Of a stretch of 37,180 nucleotides of DNA, positions 24,687 to 32,278 are shown piece after piece (position 1 is the stretch's first letter; each line of letters starts with the position of its first letter). The stretch covers positions 1-37,180 of the forward strand of contig JAFGDM010000078.1 of NCBI GenBank assembly GCA_016932115.1. The letters are read 5' to 3'. The notes beneath the pieces were generated by a model that worked only from the letters and a program-made list of their open reading frames with translations, searched no databases and had not been told where the DNA came from. The DNA is from Deltaproteobacteria bacterium. Its GTDB lineage: Bacteria; Desulfobacterota; DSM-4660; Desulfatiglandales; HGW-15. The translations under genes and the position numbers were made by a program.

Positions 24687-25367
24687 ATGAATATTTTGTT
24701 TTTCGGTCCCAACGGAAGCGGGAAAGGCACGCAGGGTGCGATGGTCAAAGAGAAATTCAATATTCCTCATATTGAAACAGGGGTTATTTTCAGAGACAAC
24801 ATTTCTAGAGGCACGACGCTCGGCAAGGAAGCAAAGGGATACATCGACCGTGGGGAGCTTGTCCCGGACAGGATTACCATCCCCATGATCCTCGACCGTC
24901 TCAAAGAAGATGATTGCACAAAGGGGTGGCTTCTTGACGGCTTTCCAAGAAACCTCACCCAAGCCGAGGCCCTGGACAAGGCCCTTAAGCAGGAAGGGAT
25001 CGGGTTAGATATCGTCATCGAAATCGTTCTGGACAGACAGATTGCCAAAAACCGCATCATGGGCAGACGTCTCTGTGTGAATGATAACAATCACCCCAAC
25101 AACATTTACATCGAAGCCATCAGGCCCAACGGAGACAAGTGCCGGGTTTGCGGGGGTGACCTCAAGACCCGTTCGGATGACCAGGACGAAGGGGCAATCG
25201 ATAAGAGACATAATATTTATTACGATGACAAGACCGGGACCGTGGCTGCCATCAACTATTTTAAGAATGTGTCAGGCAGGAGCAACGGCTTCCCGAGGAT
25301 AATCGAACTGGACGGGAAACCGGGAGTCAAAGAGGTCGCTGCCGACCTTCAGGCAAGGCTTACCTAA
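24687..25367 (+). CDS. adk: Adenylate kinase with Desulfovibrio-type metal-binding LID
   Basis: A 226-residue enzyme converting ATP and AMP to two ADP. The P-loop is GPNGSGKGTQ (7-16), with the AMP-binding GVIFRDN and GFPRNL segments following. The LID carries C130, H136, C152 and C155, spaced Cys-X5-His-X15-Cys-X2-Cys. That is the metal site described for Desulfovibrio gigas adenylate kinase (zinc, and also cobalt or iron). Most bacterial enzymes have four Cys, or no metal. ATG 24687 follows AAGGAGA. It is the fourth gene of the plus-strand run, 120 nt after the ThrB2-type gene. Confidence 0.95.
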   Translation: MNILFFGPNGSGKGTQGAMVKEKFNIPHIETGVIFRDNISRGTTLGKEAKGYIDRGELVPDRITIPMILDRLKEDDCTKGWLLDGFPRNLTQAEALDKALKQEGIGLDIVIEIVLDRQIAKNRIMGRRLCVNDNNHPNNIYIEAIRPNGDKCRVCGGDLKTRSDDQDEGAIDKRHNIYYDDKTGTVAAINYFKNVSGRSNGFPRIIELDGKPGVKEVAADLQARLT

Positions 25368-25382
25368 AAAGGCTTACCTAAA
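25355..25382 (+). repeat. Perfect 14-bp tandem duplication at the adk-peptidase junction
   Basis: AAGGCTTACCTAAA occurs twice head to tail (25355-25368, 25369-25382). The first copy encodes the last residues and stop of adk; the second fills the intergenic gap and supplies an AAAAGG-like ribosome site directly before the ATG of the M24 peptidase at 25383. Confidence 0.95.
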
Positions 25383-26627
25383 ATGGATCATGACTCCTGG
25401 ATAAAAAACCATTTTGAATCTTACAGCAAGTCTCACGGCTTCATATTTACTCCCAAGGAGGAAATCCAAAATCGACTCTCCAGGCTGAGAGAGCAAATGA
25501 ACAGGAAAGGTATTGAGTCACTGCTTGTGGCACAAAAGATGGACTTCTTCTACCTATCAGGCACTACTCAAGACGGCCTTCTTTTTTTGCCTCTCGAAGG
25601 GGATCCTCTTGTTCTGGTTAAAAGGGAAATTGGGCGGGCTAGGGTAGAATCCCCTCTTCCAGTGGTCAGAAGCCTGCCCTTCCTCAGCCGTCTTCCAGAA
25701 CTCATCCGGGAACACTCAGACAAGATTCCGGAAATTATGGGCCTGGAAATGGACGTGCTCCCCGTCAAAAACTATTTCCGCTTGATCTCTCTTTTTCCGG
25801 AAATTCGATTCGTGGATGCGTCTGAAATCATCAAGCGCGTGCGCGCTGTTAAATCACCCTTTGAAATCACACTGATGCGGAAAGCAGGGCAAATCGGACA
25901 ACAGGTTTATGGCCGGGGAAGAGAGTTCCTCAAAGAAGGCATGACGGAGATCGCATTTGCGGGTCTCCTCGAGTCGGAAGCCAAATCCTTCGGTCATGAA
26001 GGGCTTCTTCGGGTCCGTTCCTATAACTACGAAGCCTACACATGGCACGTCCTAAGCGGGGTCACCGGCGGTATCGTAAGTCAATCCGATTCGCCAATGG
26101 GGGGTTTAGGCCTTTCCCCCGCCTTTCCTGTCGGCGCAAGCGAAAAGGTCATGAAAGCCCATGAGCCGATCCTCGTTGATTTCGGTATCTGCTACCATGG
26201 GTATCAGGTGGACGAAACCCGCATGTTTTCCATCGGCAAGCTCCCGAAAAAATTCACGGACGCTTATAAAGCCTGTAAGGAAATTCACGACGCCGTGCTT
26301 GCTGAAAGTCGCCCCGGCGTTGATTGCGAGCAAATTTTTTTGAGCACCATCAAGCTTGCGGAAAACCTGGGTTACAGCGAAAACTTTCTTGGTCCGCCCG
26401 GCCTTCAGACACATTTCATCGCCCACGGAATCGGCCTCGAACTCAATGAATTTCCTTTCTTGGCCCGGGGCCAGGCATATCCTCTCGAACAAGGTATGAC
26501 CTTTGCCCTGGAACCAAAAATCGTCTTCCCGGGCGAGGGCTCGGTGGGTCTTGAAAACACCGTGGTCGTAGCCGGACAAGGGTGTGAAATTCTCACGCCC
26601 TTGGAGCAGGAAATCTTTGAAGTGTAA
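25383..26627 (+). CDS. M24 (Xaa-Pro aminopeptidase/creatinase-like) metallopeptidase
   Basis: A 414-residue soluble protein with a creatinase N-terminal domain (about 25-150) and a pita-bread catalytic domain (about 160-410). The five metal ligands are in place: Asp in LVDFGICYHGYQVDETR (two Asp), His in HFIAHGIGLE, Glu in FALEPKI and Glu in VGLENTVVV. Such enzymes remove an N-terminal residue before proline, although some M24B proteins act on other substrates. ATG 25383 lies right after a 14-bp tandem duplication that carries its ribosome site. It is part of the plus-strand gene run with adk. Confidence 0.9.
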   Translation: MDHDSWIKNHFESYSKSHGFIFTPKEEIQNRLSRLREQMNRKGIESLLVAQKMDFFYLSGTTQDGLLFLPLEGDPLVLVKREIGRARVESPLPVVRSLPFLSRLPELIREHSDKIPEIMGLEMDVLPVKNYFRLISLFPEIRFVDASEIIKRVRAVKSPFEITLMRKAGQIGQQVYGRGREFLKEGMTEIAFAGLLESEAKSFGHEGLLRVRSYNYEAYTWHVLSGVTGGIVSQSDSPMGGLGLSPAFPVGASEKVMKAHEPILVDFGICYHGYQVDETRMFSIGKLPKKFTDAYKACKEIHDAVLAESRPGVDCEQIFLSTIKLAENLGYSENFLGPPGLQTHFIAHGIGLELNEFPFLARGQAYPLEQGMTFALEPKIVFPGEGSVGLENTVVVAGQGCEILTPLEQEIFEV

Positions 26628-26668
26628 TATCCAACCCGTCTTAGCAAATGTTTTTTCGGAGGTAAAAC

Positions 26669-26824
26669 ATGCGGTTAATTACGATTGCGTTGCTTTGCGC
26701 CGCTGCATTGGCTTACCTGATCATCAGAAGGAAAAAACCCGATACGCCACCCCGGGACACATACGTTTGTAAAATCTGTAACGAAAGGGAGTGCATCTGT
26801 CACAAGGAAGAGAAAACACCATGA
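26669..26824 (+). CDS. Small membrane-anchored protein with Cys/His cluster
   Basis: A 51-residue protein too short for standard ORF cutoffs. It has one N-terminal membrane helix (about 2-19, RLITIALLCAAALAYLII), a basic stop-transfer RRKK, then a cluster C34, C37, C42, C44, H45 (CKICNERECICH), which looks like a metal or disulfide site. CGGAGG precedes the ATG by 6 nt. Its TGA overlaps the DUF362 gene's ATG (ATGA at 26821-26824), so the two are translationally coupled. With N-in orientation impossible to fix, the Cys cluster may be on either face. I do not recognise a named family. Confidence 0.75.
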   Translation: MRLITIALLCAAALAYLIIRRKKPDTPPRDTYVCKICNERECICHKEEKTP

Positions 26825-28134
26825 CCCATCCAAATCCTGTCATCTCTTTTAAGCGCTACGAAAGCTCGCCGGATTCTCTAAGGGAATTGATCCGACTTTG
26901 CGGCGGCTTTGACCGTTTGAGGCCTTCATACCGGGCCTTTATAAAGCCCAATCTTGTGGCCTTCGATGATCGTTATCCTATGCCTCTCTATGGCGTTTTT
27001 TCGACCACACGATTGGTCCATGATATGGTTTTCCTTCTGAAGGAGTTCGGAATTAACCATATCTCCATAGGAGAAGGTTCTTTTCGAGGCAAGGATTTCG
27101 CCGTTTCCACCATGGGAATATTCAAAGCTCTCGGCTATCCTAGGCTGGAAAAGCGTTACGGCGTCAAGCTCGTGGATTTGTTGGAGGGACCTTTTCAGGC
27201 CGTAGACTTCGGAGAATTCAGACTCGAGGTCGCTCAGCCGATCTTGGAAACTGACTTCCTGATCAACATGCCCGTCCTCAAAACGCACAATCAAGCCGTT
27301 CTTTCCCTGGGATTCAAAAACCTTAAGGGATGCCTTTCTGTAAAATCGCGTAAATTTTGTCACGGTCGCAGCGGTTCACTTCACCACCACCTTTCTCTCC
27401 TTGTCGAGAAAATAACACCGGCCCTTACGATTCTTGACGGGATTTACGGCCTTGAAAAAGGTCCCTTCTATCTTGGACGAGCCGTGGCAATGCAGGCGAT
27501 GGCCGCTTCCAAGGACCCCCTAGCCCTGGATTTAGCCGGTGCAGCGCTTGCCGGAATAGACCCTGCCAACGTACCTCACATCCGAGAATATGCGCACCGG
27601 CACAGACGTTCCCTTGATTTGAACCGTTATGTCACGCAGGGAACACCCCTTCAGGAACTTCAGCAAACCCTCAAGTGGGACAACCACTGGAATGAGCAAA
27701 ACACCGGTCCCAAAGCCTGGGAGAAATTGGGGATTCGAGGGGTTTTTCTTCCCAAATACGATGAAACCGTTTGTACAGGCTGCTCCGGGCTCTACGGCAC
27801 CATCTTGACCATGATCATGGCCTCCTATACAGCCCCTCTAAATGACATCGAGATTCTCACCGGAAAAAGGATGAAGCCTTCAGGAAAGGCCAACAAGACA
27901 ATGCTTCTCGGAAACTGCATGATCAAAGAAAACCGGAAAGACCCTGCAGTCAAAGACACCGTCATCGTAAAAGGCTGCCCTCCTTCCCTCCGATCGGTCC
28001 TCGACGGTTTGGAGCGCTGCGGCATCCATATTCGTGAAGATATCTATGCCGCCTTTCGCCAAACCCTGGTTGATCGCTATAAGGGCAAGGAAGGCTTTGA
28101 TGAAAGCTTCTACTACATCGGGGCGTCTTCTTAG
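26821..28134 (+). CDS. DUF362 domain protein
   Basis: A 437-residue protein with a DUF362 fold (often beside ferredoxin domains). Family signs: AFIKPNLVAFDD near residue 40, ISIGEGSFRG (about 90), DFLINMPVLKTHNQAVLSLGFKNLKGC (about 145-170), and ILDGIYGLEKGP plus MAASKDPLALDL. A C-terminal part contains CTGCSGLYG and later Cys residues (GNCMI, GCPPS), but no full ferredoxin motif. Many relatives are called iron-sulfur proteins, without a known reaction. ATG 26821 overlaps the stop of the small membrane protein, which suggests partnership. A longer frame from GTG 26791 lies inside that small gene and is rejected. Confidence 0.8.
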   Translation: MTHPNPVISFKRYESSPDSLRELIRLCGGFDRLRPSYRAFIKPNLVAFDDRYPMPLYGVFSTTRLVHDMVFLLKEFGINHISIGEGSFRGKDFAVSTMGIFKALGYPRLEKRYGVKLVDLLEGPFQAVDFGEFRLEVAQPILETDFLINMPVLKTHNQAVLSLGFKNLKGCLSVKSRKFCHGRSGSLHHHLSLLVEKITPALTILDGIYGLEKGPFYLGRAVAMQAMAASKDPLALDLAGAALAGIDPANVPHIREYAHRHRRSLDLNRYVTQGTPLQELQQTLKWDNHWNEQNTGPKAWEKLGIRGVFLPKYDETVCTGCSGLYGTILTMIMASYTAPLNDIEILTGKRMKPSGKANKTMLLGNCMIKENRKDPAVKDTVIVKGCPPSLRSVLDGLERCGIHIREDIYAAFRQTLVDRYKGKEGFDESFYYIGASS

Positions 28135-28168
28135 CCCAAAGCACTAAAATGTTCTCTTTTTTTATATC

Positions 28169-28197
28169 TTGCTTTTTGTCGAAAAGCTTTCGATAAT
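28169..28197 (+). promoter_or_regulatory. Candidate promoter of the nicotinamidase-like gene
   Basis: GATAAT (28192-28197, 5 of 6) lies 17 nt after a poor TTGCTT -35. A TCGAAA/TTTCGA inverted repeat (28179-28193) overlaps the -10, and a perfect CCGCCAT/ATGGCGG hairpin (28199-28220) lies in the leader. The gene starts at 28295 after a strong AAGGGAGGAG site. Confidence 0.4.
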
Positions 28198-28294
28198 ACC
28201 GCCATCAAAGACTATGGCGGCTTGCTTAATTCGCCAAAGGATAAGGAAAAGGGCAAGAGAAAATCTTTATGGAATCATCAAAGGGAGGAGTGCT

Positions 28295-29017
28295 ATGAAA
28301 AGTCTGGGAATGAAGTGGGTGATAGGCACATTATTTTTGACAATGCTCCTGGGAGGTACGGCAATGGGCAAAGATGTAGGAGGAATTGGGGTCATTGTCG
28401 TTGATGTGCAGGGGGATTTCACACACTACAAAAACGGATCCCTGGCTGTGGTAGGAACGGATGCGGCCTATGTCAAAATGGTGGATGAAACCACCAAAAA
28501 ATTAAAGGCGGCAAATTATCCCATCTATGCAACACAGGACTGGCATCCCGCGGACCATGCCTCTTTCTTCACCAACCATCAAGGCAAGAAACCGTATGAC
28601 ATGATCAAGCTCCACGGCAAGGATCAGGTCTTGTGGCCGCCACATTGTGTTCAGAATACCGCCGGAGCCGAGATTTTACTGGACAGGGCCATCTTCACAG
28701 CCGTTGTACAAAAGGGGACGGACACAAAGTACGACAGTTATTCCGGGTTTCAGGATGACGGCGGCAAAAAAACAGTTATGGACGAAACCCTGAAGAAAGA
28801 CGGTATCACCAAACTTATTGTTTATGGAATCGCCACCGACTACTGCGTCCATGCCACTGCAGTGGACGGAGCGGCTGCAGGATACAAGGTGATTATGATA
28901 AACAGCTTAAGCCGTGGCGTGGCGCCGGATACCTCCAAGAAGGCCATTGAGGATATGGAAGCAAAGGGCGTTCTTGTGCTCGAAGATCTCGATATGGAAA
29001 AAGTCCTGGCATTTTAG
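28295..29017 (+). CDS. Exported isochorismatase-family hydrolase (nicotinamidase-like)
   Basis: A 240-residue cysteine hydrolase of the PncA type. Residues 1-24 form a signal peptide (MKSLGMKW, a hydrophobic core, then GTAMG). The mature part has the acid of the triad in VDVQGDFTH, metal ligands in QDWHPADHASF, a WPPHC segment, and the nucleophile Cys in YGIATDYCVHATAVDGA. This pattern fits nicotinamidase, which makes nicotinic acid for NAD salvage, but a periplasmic location is unusual. ATG 28295 has an excellent ribosome site; the upstream frame from 28169 would remove the signal from the N terminus. It is probably transcribed alone. Another amide substrate is possible. Confidence 0.85.
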   Translation: MKSLGMKWVIGTLFLTMLLGGTAMGKDVGGIGVIVVDVQGDFTHYKNGSLAVVGTDAAYVKMVDETTKKLKAANYPIYATQDWHPADHASFFTNHQGKKPYDMIKLHGKDQVLWPPHCVQNTAGAEILLDRAIFTAVVQKGTDTKYDSYSGFQDDGGKKTVMDETLKKDGITKLIVYGIATDYCVHATAVDGAAAGYKVIMINSLSRGVAPDTSKKAIEDMEAKGVLVLEDLDMEKVLAF

Positions 29018-29093
29018 CTCCTTGAAAAGGCCGGGCAAGCAGAACAGGGCGGCGCGGCATAGCGGACCGTCGGCCGGACTGAGACTCGGAGAT

Positions 29094-30203
29094 CTACTGA
29101 TTTTGATCTGCCGAATTTGTCATGGCAAAGAGCCCTCCTTGAATTTCCTCCGGCCGGCCCTGTGAATCAGGCTTCTCGAAGGCCGCACTCATGATTCCGC
29201 TTTTCATGAAATAGCGGTCAAAAAGCCGGTTGAATTCCGTCCAGTTGCCCTCTTGCCTGTCTCTCTCCATGAATCGCTTGAGGCCGTTCATTTTGGCGTC
29301 AAGGTCGTCGATCAGGTTTAAGGCAAAAGCCTCCAAAAACTTTGGCCTCTTCGGCGACCCAAAGGCGAATTCGCCGTGGTGACTAAGAATCAGGTGTTTG
29401 ATTCGAAGACTGATCTCTTCCGGAAAACCTTCCAGCAAAGCTAGTTTCTCATCCACCATGGAGACACCCAAGCTAAGATGACCGATCAGCCTTCCCGCAT
29501 CGGTGTAATCGATGAATCCGCCGAAACGCAGTTCCTTAACCTTTCCGATATCATGAAGAAAGGCCCCTGCAAGCAGCAAATCCCTGTCGAGATCAGGGTA
29601 CTGTTGTGACACCGTCCGGGCCATGCGGCAAACCGACAGGGTATGTTCAAGCAGACCGCCGATGTAGCTGTGATGAAAGTTTTTTGCAGCAGGCGCCTTC
29701 TTAAAAAGAGCCGTAAACTTACGGTCTGTGAGGAATTGATCCACAAGAGCCTTGATCCGGGGGTGCTCGATTCCTCTCAAGATTTCCCTCAACTGAGCCA
29801 TCATCCCCGATGCATCCTGTTTTGCCGTTTCGAGAAACAGGTCGGGTTCTTCAATATCAGCGACGGTTTTGAGTTTGGACAATATCAGTTGTAGCTGTCC
29901 CCGATAGGAACCGGCATATCCCTCGATTTCAAGGATGTCGCCTTCATTGAAAAGGCGCGATACATCTTCCGCTCTCTCCCAAACCTTCGCCTCCAACTCC
30001 CCTGTTCGGTCGGCAAGGGTGATACTTAAGAAGAAATCGCCTTTTTTGGTGGCTCCCAGTCTTTTTGCTTTAACAAGGTAGAGGCTGCTTACCTGATCAT
30101 CTTCCTTAATGTCGCTGATCCAAACGTGATTTAGAGGCCTTCTCTCTATGGTCAAAGACTTCTGCTCCTTTTGTCGAATTTTCCTCTTTTGCCTATCATA
30201 CAT
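29094..30203 (-). CDS. YhaM-like 3'-5' exonuclease with OB and HD domains
   Basis: A 369-residue protein with an OB-fold nucleic-acid-binding domain (about 30-115; SLYLVKAKRLG, FFLSITLADRTGELEAKVW) and an HD phosphohydrolase domain (about 185-310; NFHHSYIGGLLEHTLSV, AFLHDIGKVKEL, LILSHHGE). That combination is typical of YhaM/CBF1, a 3'-5' exonuclease on single-stranded RNA and DNA, so a role in RNA decay is likely. The metal-binding His and Asp are intact. ATG 30203 follows GGGGAGA. The N terminus is very basic. The class II aldolase lies 60 nt upstream on the same strand, so they may be co-transcribed. Confidence 0.8.
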   Translation of the reverse strand: MYDRQKRKIRQKEQKSLTIERRPLNHVWISDIKEDDQVSSLYLVKAKRLGATKKGDFFLSITLADRTGELEAKVWERAEDVSRLFNEGDILEIEGYAGSYRGQLQLILSKLKTVADIEEPDLFLETAKQDASGMMAQLREILRGIEHPRIKALVDQFLTDRKFTALFKKAPAAKNFHHSYIGGLLEHTLSVCRMARTVSQQYPDLDRDLLLAGAFLHDIGKVKELRFGGFIDYTDAGRLIGHLSLGVSMVDEKLALLEGFPEEISLRIKHLILSHHGEFAFGSPKRPKFLEAFALNLIDDLDAKMNGLKRFMERDRQEGNWTEFNRLFDRYFMKSGIMSAAFEKPDSQGRPEEIQGGLFAMTNSADQNQ

Positions 30204-30266
30204 TCTCCCCGTGAGCCGACTGCTGAATCATTTCCTCCTCAAACGAAACCTCGAAACCCTTCCTTT

Positions 30267-31550
30267 TCAATCATCAAAATTACCTTTCGGCCCCTCTGCC
30301 ACCTTTATTTTGGATGCATTTTGCTTAATCAGTTCCTCAGTCCACTTGCCCGGATCTTCGATCCGCGCCGTCTTGGATCCGAGGTCATAAGAACCCGCCT
30401 TCAAAATTGCGTCGACGGCAATGGGCGCAGTATCAGCCGCATTAAAAACGTTGGTAAGCAACTCGAAAACAAAATTTTCCACCCCTTTGCACATCCGGTC
30501 TCTGATCTCACGGGGTAACGACAAAAGCTTGTTCTCAAAAGGCAGGTTTAGCTTCTTGTAATCTCCCGCCTTAAGATTTCTGGATTTTCCGTAGCTCACT
30601 ATCTCATCCCAAAGTTCATCGGTGACGCCCTGACCGGAAACCTTTACAAAATCGCCCTTTTCATCCAGAAACGCGTTGCCGTACTCATTTACCTTGACGC
30701 CCCAGGTTATCATTTGAAGGGCGGTGGCTACATTGGCCTTTGTAGTGTGTGTTTCCTGTGCGATTCTCCGCAGCCGCTCGGAGCTATTGCCCGAGGTGCC
30801 GTGCTGCGCACCTGAAACCCTGTATTTGGCAAGAGCGTTGTGAATGTCTCTGGTCAAATCCACCTGGATGCCCGCATCGCTCGCTTCAATTCCGTGGGTT
30901 GTACCGTTGTTCAATGCGATCCAATCAGGAAAAATATCGTGGGCATTGAGGCCTTGAATCAAGAATAACGCTTCCTCAACCGTGGATAGGCCTTGCTTCC
31001 CCTTGATCTCTCCCACCTCCGTTTCATAGCCGCACCATTTAGGGAAAAAGGGATTGATGGCAATATTAGCAAGCAGGTTCTCATCGTCCGGAAGGTGTGA
31101 TGCGTCAATTGCAATGGATGTGATCCCTGCATCAATCATGGTAGGAATCTCGATCTTAGCCTCTTCAAGGTCCTTTCCCCCCTTGATTCCATAGTGGTCG
31201 GCATGGACCGCGACAGGAACAGTTATCGCCAGTTCGTTGCACACACTATCAACCAGTCTGGCAATGTTCCAGTAATTGACCGCGCAATAGGCGTTCTTGC
31301 CCCCTTCGGACTTGGCGATTTCAATCATGATGGCCGCATTGGCCCTCTGGGCTGCCATTAGGGCGCCGCGTATAACGAATTCGTTTCTGCCATTGGCGGC
31401 GATGGTCATAGCATTGCCTTTGCCGAGCATCGCTCGATCAATCACCTTCCCGCTCACAAGCAATGCCCGGGAGTTAGGAAAAAGCTTAACGATATTCGGC
31501 GGACGACCGAACTCCAGAGCCTTTTCAAAATCTGATTTTGCCGATGACAT
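30267..31550 (-). CDS. Class II fructose-bisphosphate aldolase-like protein
   Basis: A 427-residue zinc-dependent aldolase. Motifs: AVHADH (zinc His residues), SIAIDASHLP, ETEVGEIKGKQGLS and NNGTTHGIEAS (phosphate and metal binding). It is much longer than typical class II aldolases (about 285-360), with an added C-terminal part (about 330-427) that I cannot assign. Usual roles are glycolysis and gluconeogenesis; specificity (fructose or tagatose bisphosphate) is not decidable here. ATG 31550 is chosen for the AAAGGAGAG upstream; an in-frame extension to 31601 has no ribosome site. A near-consensus sigma70 promoter lies 76-104 nt upstream. Confidence 0.82.
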   Translation of the reverse strand: MSSAKSDFEKALEFGRPPNIVKLFPNSRALLVSGKVIDRAMLGKGNAMTIAANGRNEFVIRGALMAAQRANAAIMIEIAKSEGGKNAYCAVNYWNIARLVDSVCNELAITVPVAVHADHYGIKGGKDLEEAKIEIPTMIDAGITSIAIDASHLPDDENLLANIAINPFFPKWCGYETEVGEIKGKQGLSTVEEALFLIQGLNAHDIFPDWIALNNGTTHGIEASDAGIQVDLTRDIHNALAKYRVSGAQHGTSGNSSERLRRIAQETHTTKANVATALQMITWGVKVNEYGNAFLDEKGDFVKVSGQGVTDELWDEIVSYGKSRNLKAGDYKKLNLPFENKLLSLPREIRDRMCKGVENFVFELLTNVFNAADTAPIAVDAILKAGSYDLGSKTARIEDPGKWTEELIKQNASKIKVAEGPKGNFDD

Positions 31551-31625
31551 ACCTTCTCTCCTTTCCAAAATCTGCGGCAAGAGCGTACTCATTCCTTCCA
31601 AGAAATCCGGAAACTTTTCGAAAAC

Positions 31626-31654
31626 ATCATATCAACCCCAAAACATCTCGTCAA
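31626..31654 (-). promoter_or_regulatory. Sigma70-type promoter of the aldolase gene
   Basis: On the minus strand, TTGACG (31649-31654, 5 of 6) and TATGAT (31626-31631, 5 of 6) are exactly 17 nt apart. The leader to ATG 31550 is about 70 nt. Confidence 0.65.
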
Positions 31655-31789
31655 CGCCCTGGCTAACGAACAAAAATACTTGACAGGAGGCTTTTCCATC
31701 TGCCATTTCTCCATGCACAGTTGACGGCTTGCCGAGGTGTCTTTCTGCGAGCCCTAAGCAGTTGCAATTATTGAAAAAGGGTGGGCTCT

Positions 31790-32257
31790 GTGAACGATTC
31801 TAACATTCCTCCTTGTTATATTTTTATAGATAGAGAGGGCCGGTGGTTCCACAAGGGTGCGGAAATGATTCGCCGGGATATCATTGGTTTTTTTTATGAC
31901 CACATGGTCTTAGATGGATCAGGCCGATATGCGATCCGCTTGGGAAAAGAAAGCTGCATTCTCGAGGTGGAAGATACGGCTTTTGTGGTTCGTAGGGTCG
32001 GTTTCCAGGAAGCAGAAGGCATTGAAGAATTCCGACTCTTTTTGAGCGATGGCACCTATGAACCTCTTCTCCCCGAAAGCCTCTTTGTGGGTGGAAATAA
32101 CGTGCTTTACTGCAAGGTAAAGAACTGCAAATTCCCTGCCCGCTTCCATCGCCCTGCCTATTACCAGCTTGCAGAGTTCGTGCAAGAGAAAAACGGCGAG
32201 TTTTATCTTCCGCTCAACGGCAAGATGTATCTTATTCCTAACCGGGAGAGCGCCTAA
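31790..32257 (+). CDS. DUF1285-like conserved protein
   Basis: A 155-residue soluble protein. The pattern FIDREGRWFHKGAEM, then IIGFFYDHMVLDGSGRYAIR and ILEVEDTAFVV, resembles the DUF1285 layout as I recall it (a G-x-W-F-x-x-G strand, a short helix, then a V-E-D-x-P/A-F-V strand). A C-terminal half with CKVKNCKFPARFHRPAYYQLAEF is not part of that pattern. The function is unknown. GTG 31790 is preferred because AAAAAGGGTGG lies 7 nt upstream; GTG 31781 overlaps that site. It is divergent from the aldolase and converges with the PpiD-like gene, so it is monocistronic. Confidence 0.6.
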   Translation: MNDSNIPPCYIFIDREGRWFHKGAEMIRRDIIGFFYDHMVLDGSGRYAIRLGKESCILEVEDTAFVVRRVGFQEAEGIEEFRLFLSDGTYEPLLPESLFVGGNNVLYCKVKNCKFPARFHRPAYYQLAEFVQEKNGEFYLPLNGKMYLIPNRESA

Positions 32258-32278
32258 TTCATCGTGCGCATCTTAGGC

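Noticed and set aside
31680-31702. TTGACA at 31680 as a promoter for the DUF1285-like gene
   Set aside because: No -10-like hexamer lies at 16-19 nt (the sequence there is GC-rich), so the -35 match alone is not enough.
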